A DNA stretch of 43,269 nt from Bacteroidaceae bacterium (GTDB lineage Bacteria > Bacteroidota > Bacteroidia > Bacteroidales > Bacteroidaceae), in assembly GCA_024401055.1 (NCBI GenBank), contig JAKSLT010000015.1:1-43269 (forward strand), in the 5' to 3' direction. Below the pieces are notes generated by a model, which worked only from the letters and a program-made list of their open reading frames with translations, had not been told where the DNA came from and made no database searches. The translations under genes and the position numbers were made by a program. Each line of letters opens with the position of its first letter. The first letter of the stretch is position 1. Below are positions 11,501 through 16,658 of the stretch, piece by piece.

Positions 11501-13497
11501 ACAGCGTCAATGCCCGCGTAGGCGACCAGACCTACCGTGCCTGGGTTACCAACGACTTCGCCGACGGTCACGATGAGCCCGACCATATCTATCTCGCCAA
11601 CGGCACCGACGAGGACCTCGTCACCCTCACCAATGTCACGGAGGTGGAGCCGCTGGGTAACTATCAGTACCGCATCAGCGTCACGGTGCCCCAGAAGGAG
11701 TGGTTCTACACCAATGTCAGCAACCCCGGCGGAGGCTATTCCAAGATTCTCTACCTTAAAAACGAGGACACCGGCGAGGAACTCGATCCTGCCAACTTCT
11801 GGACCACCGACTACACTATGCAGGACGGCTTCGACCCGCTGAAAGACTACCGTCTGCACCTCGCCGACCTTTCCTCGGGCCCCGGCACACGCCACTATAT
11901 CGTGGAGTTTGAGCCTATGCCCGAAGTACGCCTCAATGTGGTCAGCATTGAGACGGTGCCCGACGACGAAGACATCGTTGAGGAGCCTATCGACGAACTC
12001 ACCGTGACCTTCAACAAGGATATTGACCACACCACCTTCACCCGCGCCGACATCGTGCTGCGCTACGAGGGCGAGATACTCCCCACCGCCCTGCCCATCA
12101 CCCGCCTCGGCGGTACCAGTCAGCGCGTCTTCAAGCTCGACACCTCCGCCCTCACGGAGAACGGCTATTACGCCCTGCAGGTGAAGACCGACAGCATCAC
12201 CGACCTCGAAGGCTTCCGCGGCGCCGAGGGCAAGCAGGTGCGCTGGATGCTCTTCAAGGATGGCCTTGTGCACTACAACATTGGCGTATGGCCCAGTGCC
12301 GACTACGGTAGCGTGGAGAGCTCCACCCACTTCACGGGCGGTGACCTCTCCTACGGCACCACCGTCACCTTCACCGCCCATCCCGAGCCCGGCTATCAGT
12401 TCTGCTACTTCGCCGAGCAACGGCCCACTTCCGCCACCTACACTTCCGGTGGCTCCCGCGTGAAGGCTAAAGCGCCCACACAGGACGATGGTGCGTATGA
12501 AATCTACTCCACCGCCTCCACCATCACCGTGGAGATGAACCAGACACGCAACCTCCGCGCCGTATTCGAGCCCATCCCTTACAGCGTCAGCATCACCTGT
12601 CCCGCCGAGCAAGGCACCCTCGCCACGCCCAGCGGCATCTACGACTACGGCACCGTGCTCACCCTTGACGCCCGTCCCGCCTCGGCCGACTACGAACTGC
12701 TGGGCTACAATATCAACGGTACCTTCACTCCCGCCACCGCGCCCTACGCCCTCACCGTGGAGGGCAACACCGTCGTGGAGCCCGTCTTCAAGAACCTGGC
12801 CCCCGTCAGCGTCCTGCTCAACGAGAACACGGATTGGAGTAGCGAGCCCGTGGAACGCGCCAACGTAAGTTTCTACCGCTCTTTCCGCAAGGGCACGTGG
12901 AACTCCGTCTGCCTCCCCTGCGCCGTGACCGACATCGACGCAGCCTTCGGCACCGGCACGCAGGTTGTTCGCCTTAGCGGCATCGTGGGTACCGTGGCAC
13001 AGTTCTCCCCCGTCACCGAGATGGAGGCCAACGTGCCTTACCTTATCAAGCCTGGCACGCTCAACTCCGTGTACTACACCGACGGCGGGCTTGTCACGCT
13101 GCTCTATGACCTCGGCCTCACCGCTACCGAAGAACCTGTCAACGAAGAACCCACGGACACCCACGGCGACATCTCATACATAGGCACCTACACCGTGCAT
13201 CCCATCGATAAGGACGCCGGCAACTACTATATCAGTTCCGACCTCTTCTACTATGTCGATGCTGCCGCCAGCGTCAAAACCGGTCGCTATCGCGGTTACT
13301 TCCACGTGGATAACGCCTCCGCCTCGCGCCTCTTCCTCGGCATCGGCACCGAGGGCATCGTGCAGCCGCGCCAGTGGGCCAATGCCTCCGGCGTCTTCCG
13401 TCTCGACGGCGTACTCGTCCGTCCAGCCGGCGCCTCGCTCGAAGGCCTCGAGCCTGGCCTCTACGTCATCGACGGCCAGAAGGTGCAGGTGAGATAA
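5551..13497 (+). CDS. Giant secreted multidomain protein: cohesin-like, CARDB, Calx-beta, Cys-rich helical module, InlB-like repeats
   Basis: About 2648 residues. I chose ATG 5551 over ATG 5542 because it gives a typical signal peptide (MNKLQRY..., ending VAGAQ) and matches the start after the same leader at 19445. Modules in order: a cohesin-like domain (about 25-157), CARDB (165-285), four Calx-beta-like segments (about 290-705, endings like 'IEDDE', 'LNDDD', 'ITDNDGP'), a second CARDB (about 715-805), an MG2-like Ig domain (810-910), beta-rich repeats, a carboxypeptidase-regulatory-like domain (about 1140-1225), a helical Cys-rich block (1355-1709, about 13 Cys including an LCRMCDCFC cluster), more beta-rich sequence, an SbsA/Big_5-like Ig (about 2120-2235), InlB-type repeats (about 2250-2440) and a C-terminal beta region ending GLYVIDGQKVQVR, which may be a divergent T9SS tail. 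No enzyme motif is seen. A surface adhesin or scaffold is inferred. Confidence 0.85.
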   Translation: MNKLQRYIICLALSLVGLVAGAQNTLSVPDLVGGSGKEVSVPVNMTNADEIVAVQFNLHLPFSLASGKSPVLNSSRNTAGHTIAVRSLGGNVYTIVIVNMSNKPLAGSDGTLLTFPMKVDSNLEAGAQYEMTVSDVVLTNRHGDNIQTGATGGTFTVQREDSPDLEVSDVHIVPTAGTDFVPGETVDVSWRVSNIGKADTRSGWTEKVYLVSTLTEESVYVGNAYFNNVLLKGGYTARNVAFTLPEAAGMEGEVVVKVVVEPNSGTGEYLADRGNNTATGDVFTLASRLFLKAPAEKVAEGGTLRFTLTRSGDRSLEEVFTLTTDNGQQSTGSVVTLPATVTIPAGQASASFNVQVPQNALVNDYTTATVSVEPTGEYTQGVSASFIIEDDELLPLTLSLDKTEYNEGDTMHLTVSVPYRIGTADLTVAFSIEQAKRFELPKTYTFAPGATSAVIDIPVKQDNTPANVATIQLNASAEHHLSASTLLILNDDDVPAIDLALTPTVISEGAGGNAIFGTITRQEATNSKITVKLSDDSNGALYYTSTLTMPEGTTSITFPIGVRDNQKVDGTRPVKITAAVYITDCGCSAIGNKQTSVVKEIEITDNDGPTLSITANKTTVLEGNAEGTVLTISRNDGTDAALPVTLACNASDVNMPSSVTIPAGRESVTAVFKALSNATQEGNRTVSIKAVADGYASGSMWLLISDQTLPDAVLDKVEAPASVEAGQRLNVRVTLSNIGAVALPKNTDVKLSFGNQKTLVTLNEPLEAGATREMPFELEAPTVPGSYSLTAKVNPSGTITELQLLNNEAAQTISVTSSYDFTVQPDAAHYKAGDTVHLSGTVQTKSGQAAAGIAVEPYVIYAGSRTPLTATSDAEGRYTADFVIPEGMAGTFTYGVCNPDENLRTEKGSFKVYGFTRATYDFLTHKVFVGEPYAGTVSLKNLSDLPLHNIRATYDATEGYTLMVNEIPLLEGNATVELPYAILASQTSKTTDWDRIKIHLSCDEGATLDLITYNYAQTHTPTLVVGTNSINTSVTKGKTRLVPLTLTNTGLGETGKISVLLPSGMGRFVTLATPAEMPSLATGDSATVMLRFDGTGYDVNLIQKGSIAINCEKGNGKAVYFNVKVVSEDKGNLLVRVADEATQYGDKDGNRPYVGGATVKLTDYNTGAVVATDVTGADGSLLLENIAEGYYHLNVSAPKHDTYDQNVLISPGETTDLTAYISYQAISVKWDVVETEIDDEYEIVTSLTYETQVPVPVVEITAPDTLLLENIERGKSTLMNAVLRNRGLITAEDVKFTVPEAKGFVFRPLVPVSGFELAPEQSYVIPILVYHEEDDFFNDAEARRQVKRKADKPNCNGKFGGEYKWPCGPDSKFAWLEKPIQWATDIKCAKGGEKAKTGPGHNTPLGDPNSAGGLGLLHIGPGGDAVFAAMVEFLCRMCDCFCVDPVSDLKDGHKTLNGCGGSSGPRGAFNVANYVVTGDRSSLQPFKDCAAGAAKFAAGKLPVHLDCLINPFIDEMSKAPRRKAQSKMPDLLESAGEKEVLYLYHWALFYDYLKEMTDAPVACDTLANIDEFVMALEDVERIVEPMWEDGSLHDFDLSSIPDAVQRTYTTADGMGPYLASLMPQGQTILYDFDLRRYVERLRNTWDLQAGREVTSDNHIDFRVIEKLAALQDSCVAKMVAYGYPNMEEVLKGAQKDWLEYHESASKNTCATVKLEIKQKLVLTRQAFRGTLTVDNGSATTLTDIDLSVEAINQATLAVATAHEMQINVESIEGFAGDKDGKWSLEPGQTGVATILFIPTKYAAPDTLTTYSFGGTLAFNDGTTVQSRNLYPVSLQVKPSPELDLTYFVQRDIYGDNPLTEDVIEPVVPAEFSVLIHNKGRGDATNVRMLTQQPEIVDNEKGLMADFAIVSSSLNGGEKAMALDSEIATQFGDIPAGTCSYATWDLTCSLLGHFTDYDVSYTHLTSYGNPDLSLLDKVTIHELIHSVNARVGDQTYRAWVTNDFADGHDEPDHIYLANGTDEDLVTLTNVTEVEPLGNYQYRISVTVPQKEWFYTNVSNPGGGYSKILYLKNEDTGEELDPANFWTTDYTMQDGFDPLKDYRLHLADLSSGPGTRHYIVEFEPMPEVRLNVVSIETVPDDEDIVEEPIDELTVTFNKDIDHTTFTRADIVLRYEGEILPTALPITRLGGTSQRVFKLDTSALTENGYYALQVKTDSITDLEGFRGAEGKQVRWMLFKDGLVHYNIGVWPSADYGSVESSTHFTGGDLSYGTTVTFTAHPEPGYQFCYFAEQRPTSATYTSGGSRVKAKAPTQDDGAYEIYSTASTITVEMNQTRNLRAVFEPIPYSVSITCPAEQGTLATPSGIYDYGTVLTLDARPASADYELLGYNINGTFTPATAPYALTVEGNTVVEPVFKNLAPVSVLLNENTDWSSEPVERANVSFYRSFRKGTWNSVCLPCAVTDIDAAFGTGTQVVRLSGIVGTVAQFSPVTEMEANVPYLIKPGTLNSVYYTDGGLVTLLYDLGLTATEEPVNEEPTDTHGDISYIGTYTVHPIDKDAGNYYISSDLFYYVDAAASVKTGRYRGYFHVDNASASRLFLGIGTEGIVQPRQWANASGVFRLDGVLVRPAGASLEGLEPGLYVIDGQKVQVR

Positions 13498-13520
13498 TAT
13501 CGCACATAGCCTCTCGCAAT

Positions 13521-13566
13521 AAAGGCGCCCCGAACTTCCGCAACGAAGTCCGGGGCGCTTTTCTTA
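13521..13566 (+). terminator. Rho-independent terminator of the giant gene
   Basis: A 14-bp stem with one mismatch, GCGCCCCGAACTTC (13525-13538) against GAAGTCCGGGGCGC (13545-13558), six-base loop, followed by TTTTCTTAT. The A-run before the stem makes weaker action on the other strand possible. Confidence 0.85.
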
Positions 13567-13620
13567 TATCATCCGGGTGACAAAAGTAATATGGCTGTCT
13601 GGGGAAATGGCACGGGCATA

Positions 13621-13807
13621 CCCCGAAGGGGTTAAACAACCCAGCCAGGGGCAGCGCCCCTGGTATATGGTTGCCGTAATTACGGCCGCCCCAACGGGGC
13701 ATAACGACCAATGGCTTTTGTTGTTATGCCCCGCTGGGGCGTGCATGATTTTTGAACTTGCGACCAGGGGCGTTGCCCCTGGCTGGGATGTTACGCCCCT
13801 TCGGGGC
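13621..13807. repeat. Nested palindromic intergenic element (about 187 bp)
   Basis: The ends are inverted copies: 13621-13663 (CCCCGAAGGGG ... CCAGGGGC-AGC-GCCCCTGG) matches the reverse complement of 13764-13807 at most positions. Inside are further hairpins: GCCGTAATTACGGC (13673-13686), GCCCC-AAC-GGGGC (13688-13700) paired with GCCCC-GCT-GGGGC (13728-13740), and an ATAAC/GTTAT pair between them. It has no coding capacity. Related CCCCGAAGGGG hairpin units are common in Bacteroidales intergenic DNA, so it is probably a non-autonomous dispersed repeat. Confidence 0.8.
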
Positions 13808-13976
13808 TAAAGTAAGCCCCTCCTCTTGACAACCTTCCATACCTCCTGTATTTACAAGCGATACGAAAGATTACTTTCTTTTTCCCCGGACAGCAATAAT
13901 ATGGATACATTCTTTTTCGTCCCAATTAATAAGGCTTGTGTGCCTTTGAAAATGAACAAGTTCCGAAAGCGTTGCT

Positions 13977-14064
13977 TTTTAACAGCTGTTGAAATTGATT
14001 TTAACAGTTGTTGAAATGCATTTTAACAGTTGTTGAAATTGATTTTAACAGCTGTTGAAATGAA
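13977..14064. repeat. Array of four 22-bp repeats with AACAGCTGTT core
   Basis: Four head-to-tail units with cores starting at 13981, 14003, 14025 and 14047, exactly 22 bp apart. Each unit reads TTTTAACAGYTGTTGAAATKNA (20 constrained positions). Units 1 and 4 carry the perfect palindrome AACAGCTGTT, units 2 and 3 the near-palindrome AACAGTTGTT. The array lies between the palindromic element and the tRNA-Arg terminator. It shares its architecture, but not its sequence, with the arrays at 22487 and 31386. Confidence 0.9.
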
Positions 14065-14124
14065 ATTAAAAGGGGGATTGGTAAAACGGGTGCGGCCTCT
14101 CTTCAAAACCGGAGGACGGCGGCA

Positions 14125-14154
14125 TGAAAAAAGGCTCCACGATTGTGAAGCCTT
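14125..14154 (-). terminator. Terminator of the tRNA-Arg transcript
   Basis: Read on the minus strand, AAGGCTTCA, a six-base loop, TGGAGCCTT (9-bp stem, one mismatch), then a T-run (13 bases downstream of the stem are not needed; the Ts are at 14127-14132). It lies downstream of tRNA-Arg with the 21-bp repeat array in between, so that array is probably transcribed as the tRNA 3' trailer. Confidence 0.75.
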
Positions 14155-14170
14155 GGGCGTTTCCGCATTA

Positions 14171-14338
14171 GCGAGCCTTGCGCCGCTGCGGGCGGGCCTA
14201 TTCCCGCTTTGGGCAAGTCTTTTCCCGCTGCGTGCGAGCCTTGTGCCGCTGCGGGCGGGTCTTGTGCCGTTGCGGGCGAATCTCTTACCGTTGCGGGCGA
14301 GTATCTTCTCGCTTTGGGCGAGTCTTTTCCCGCTGCAT
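14171..14338. repeat. Array of eight 21-bp repeats in the tRNA-Arg trailer
   Basis: Eight contiguous 21-base units start at 14171, 14192, 14213, 14234, 14255, 14276, 14297 and 14318. The consensus is GCGAGYCTT-N3-CCGCTGCGG; many units keep a CCGCTGCGG or CCGTTGCGG core, which is a small dyad. The last unit ends five bases from the 3' end of tRNA-Arg. The 21-base period would also encode a 7-residue repeat in one plus-strand frame, but that frame runs through the tRNA and is not a credible gene. Confidence 0.9.
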
Positions 14339-14343
14339 GTGAG

Positions 14344-14417
14344 TGACCCCGCAGGGATTCAAACCCTGGACCTTCAGAACCGGAATCTGACGCTCTATTC
14401 AGCTAAGCTACGGGGCC
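14344..14417 (-). tRNA. tRNA-Arg (anticodon CCG)
   Basis: On the minus strand: acceptor GGCCCCG/CGGGGTC (one G-T pair) with discriminator A, D arm GCTT...GAGC, anticodon stem TCAGA/TCTGA with loop TTCCGGT (anticodon CCG, reads CGG), and T arm CAGGG-TTTGAAT-CCCTG. CCA is not encoded, as usual in Bacteroidota. A consensus promoter lies upstream at 14456-14488. Confidence 0.95.
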
Positions 14418-14455
14418 GGGAGGCGCTTTTGCCCGGCATGAGGCGGAAAGCGGAT

Positions 14456-14488
14456 GCAAAATTACGATTTTCTGTTGAAATAGGCAAG
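14456..14488 (-). promoter_or_regulatory. Bacteroidota-type promoter for tRNA-Arg
   Basis: On the minus strand, the -7 box TAATTTTGC (14456-14464) fits TAnnTTTGC. A -33 box CTTG (14485-14488, consensus TTTG) lies 20 bp upstream of it. Confidence 0.75.
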
Positions 14489-14590
14489 GCATGCGGGGAT
14501 AAAATGGCAACTTTGGCCTTAAGTATGTAAATAATGGGGCGAAAGGGGAAGTTTTAGAGAAAATTAAGTGTGCGTGTGGCGTTTTTTTAG

Positions 14591-14598
14591 TAACTTTG
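14591..14598 (+). promoter_or_regulatory. -7 box TAACTTTG upstream of the coiled-coil gene
   Basis: TAACTTTG followed by TG fits TAnnTTTG and lies 20 bp before the ATG at 14619. The -33 region is poor (no TTTG at 19-21 bp). It marks 14619 as the start of its own transcription unit. Confidence 0.55.
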
Positions 14599-14618
14599 TG
14601 CCCAAATAGGCTATTATA

Positions 14619-16622
14619 ATGGTGACACCTGAGATATTGAAGGCCGAACTGGACGGTTTGGGCCTGATTACGATGGAGGAGGCTGATTTGCGCGAGGCCC
14701 GTGAGCGGCGCATTCTGCTTCGCCAGAGTATAGAAGACGAAAAGGAACGTATAAGCGATATTGACAGCCGCCGGGAGTGGACGCTGCGCTTTGATGCGCT
14801 CAACGCCAGGCTGGTGCAGCATCAGCAGGAGGCGCAGAATGCCAGTCGCGCCTGGGCTTCGGCGGGCTCGGAACGGGCCAACGTGGAGCTGTGGGACCGT
14901 CTGCAGCCCATACGCCCGCTTTACTTCAAGGTGCAGGCCTTGCAGGATATGCTGGCGCGCGTGCGAGAGATATACAATGAGGGCGAAGCTGCCATGCAGC
15001 GCCTCAAGATAGAGCGCGATGCGGCCCGCAGTGCCGCCGACGTGGCTCGCCAGCGCTTGGTTGACAGCCAGTTGGCCTTGTCGGCGCGCGTGAAGGACTT
15101 CAACGTGGGCTATCACATTGAGGGCGTAATCAACGCCATCGACAAGCAGCTCAAGCAGAGTGACAGTGCGCTGCAGCAGTTGCAGCTGACGCTGAACGAG
15201 AAGGAGCGCCGGTTGCAGGAAATCCGCATGCAGGAGGCCAATGCCATAAAGCAGACGGAGGAGGCCAACACGCGGGTGCAGGGCTTGTCGGCCCACAGCG
15301 TGATGCTGGGCATGTACGACCTCGTGAAGGACAAGCTCAGCGCCATGGGCAAGGAGCGGCATCTCAATGAGAAACTGCACATGCAGCAGGCAGAGGCCAG
15401 CCGCCAGAAGGAGATGATGCAGATGTCGCTCCGACAGCATGAGGGCGAGCTGACGCTCTTACAGAGGGAGTATGACAAGTGTCGCTCTCAGTTGCTGATA
15501 CTGAACCAGTCGTGTGACACCGTGCTGGACGTGGTGCGCGCGCCTATCATCCGCGACGAAGAAGAGTCGCGCCGCCATCTGGACCGCTTCATTGACTTGC
15601 GCACGCAGATACGCCGCCTGGAGGAGCAACTGCAGATTGCGGACCTGCAACGCCAGACGAAGCGCGAGCAGCTGGAGAAACTCAGCACGGAGGCCGCCGT
15701 GGCCGACAGCCATCGGCTGGCCCTGGAACAGGCCATGAGGGAGAGCGACACGGAGGTGGGCTCGCTGTATGCCGACCTGGACAAGATTATCACGCTCTCG
15801 GGCTGGTTCACGGAGTGGCAGCACAATCCCGACGCCCTCCGCTCCCGCATCTCAAACCTTTACCACGAGTGGCAGAACTCTCGCGTCCGCTATGCGGAGA
15901 GTTCCCGCAACATGGCGCAGCTGCGCTCATCGCTCTCTGCCGCTGAGCAGAGTCTGGCCGAGGCCCGGCAGCAGGAAATACAGCAGCGCAACATGCGCGA
16001 TGCCCTGCGCCGCCAATTGGAGGACCAGCGCGAGAAATTGCGCGCCACCTTCGGCGAAAAGTCCCCGGAAGAGACGGAGAAGGCCCTCACCGAAGACTTC
16101 AGGCAGGCCTCGGCACTTTGTGAGGAGGCTGATAAGAAGCTCGTCGTCATGCAGAAGGATTACTGCGTGATAAAGAGCCGGCAGGAAACGATAAGGGACT
16201 TGCAGGAAAGGCTGCAGGAAGTGCTGCGCAACGAGGGTGCCCGCCTCGACTTGTGGTTGCACAACAGCAATGAAGACGGAAAGGCCGTACTGCAGCGCCC
16301 GGTAATGGAAGAGGTGTTTGCAAGCAAGTGTGACTGGAAACATCTGCGCCAGCAGTTGCAGGACGTGGAGGTGCGGCGTACGGCAAGCAACGTGCGCCTG
16401 GAGGACAGCCAGCGCGAGATGAACGAATTGCAGCGTATGGCCGGCATCAATAAGCCCGGCGACGAGGATACCCCCGCCATGCTCCTGCAGAAACGCCGGG
16501 AGGCAGAGCAACGCCTGGAGAAATTCCAGACCGAACTGCGCGAGGTGGAGGGCAAGGTGTATGCCCACGAAATGGCCCGCCGGAAGATGGACAACCTCCG
16601 CGTGTCGCCTTTCGGAAATTAG
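14619..16622 (+). CDS. SMC/SbcC-like long coiled-coil protein without visible ATPase heads
   Basis: 667 residues with no signal peptide or membrane segment, so cytoplasmic. Nearly the whole chain is charged, Glu/Arg/Gln/Leu-rich coiled coil (about 20-300 and 310-640). A short segment 'LSGWFTEWQHNPDALRSRISNLYHEW' near residue 390 resembles the region seen in SbcC-type coiled-coil arms. There is no Walker A (GxxGxGKS) at the N-terminus and no ABC signature or Walker B at the C-terminus, and no sbcD neighbour. The promoter-like box at 14591 and the tRNA upstream argue that the N-terminus is complete. It could be a headless SMC-like DNA-repair or structural protein; the function is unknown. The stop codon lies in an AATTAG-type repeat, and lptD starts 36 bp downstream, probably in the same operon. 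Confidence 0.75.
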   Translation: MVTPEILKAELDGLGLITMEEADLREARERRILLRQSIEDEKERISDIDSRREWTLRFDALNARLVQHQQEAQNASRAWASAGSERANVELWDRLQPIRPLYFKVQALQDMLARVREIYNEGEAAMQRLKIERDAARSAADVARQRLVDSQLALSARVKDFNVGYHIEGVINAIDKQLKQSDSALQQLQLTLNEKERRLQEIRMQEANAIKQTEEANTRVQGLSAHSVMLGMYDLVKDKLSAMGKERHLNEKLHMQQAEASRQKEMMQMSLRQHEGELTLLQREYDKCRSQLLILNQSCDTVLDVVRAPIIRDEEESRRHLDRFIDLRTQIRRLEEQLQIADLQRQTKREQLEKLSTEAAVADSHRLALEQAMRESDTEVGSLYADLDKIITLSGWFTEWQHNPDALRSRISNLYHEWQNSRVRYAESSRNMAQLRSSLSAAEQSLAEARQQEIQQRNMRDALRRQLEDQREKLRATFGEKSPEETEKALTEDFRQASALCEEADKKLVVMQKDYCVIKSRQETIRDLQERLQEVLRNEGARLDLWLHNSNEDGKAVLQRPVMEEVFASKCDWKHLRQQLQDVEVRRTASNVRLEDSQREMNELQRMAGINKPGDEDTPAMLLQKRREAEQRLEKFQTELREVEGKVYAHEMARRKMDNLRVSPFGN

Positions 16623-16657
16623 GGAATTCGGAAATTAGGGAATTAGCAAATTAGGAA
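16617..16657. repeat. AATTAG-type short-period repeat before lptD
   Basis: Units of GGAAATTAG / GGAATTAG / GCAAATTAG fill the gap from the end of the coiled-coil gene to the lptD ATG. The first unit supplies the TAG stop of the upstream gene. It is the same family as 1078-1127. Confidence 0.75.
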
Positions 16658-16658
16658 A

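Noticed and set aside
10171-13164. A 997-residue open frame on the minus strand inside the giant gene
   Set aside because: Composition is Gly/Val/Glu/His-rich shadow sequence without signal, domain or motif; it is a by-product of GC-rich codon use in the real plus-strand gene. The same applies to minus frames at 2743-4350, 16674-17978, 18012-19301 and 21262-22293 and plus frames at 27332-28552, 28579-29511 and 32603-33637.
13826-14014. Plus-strand 62-residue frame after the palindromic element
   Set aside because: It runs into the first 22-bp array and has no recognisable feature.
14030-14530. A 166-residue plus-strand frame with 7-residue repeats (PLRAGL type)
   Set aside because: It runs through the 21-bp array and the opposite-strand tRNA-Arg; the peptide periodicity follows from the DNA repeat.
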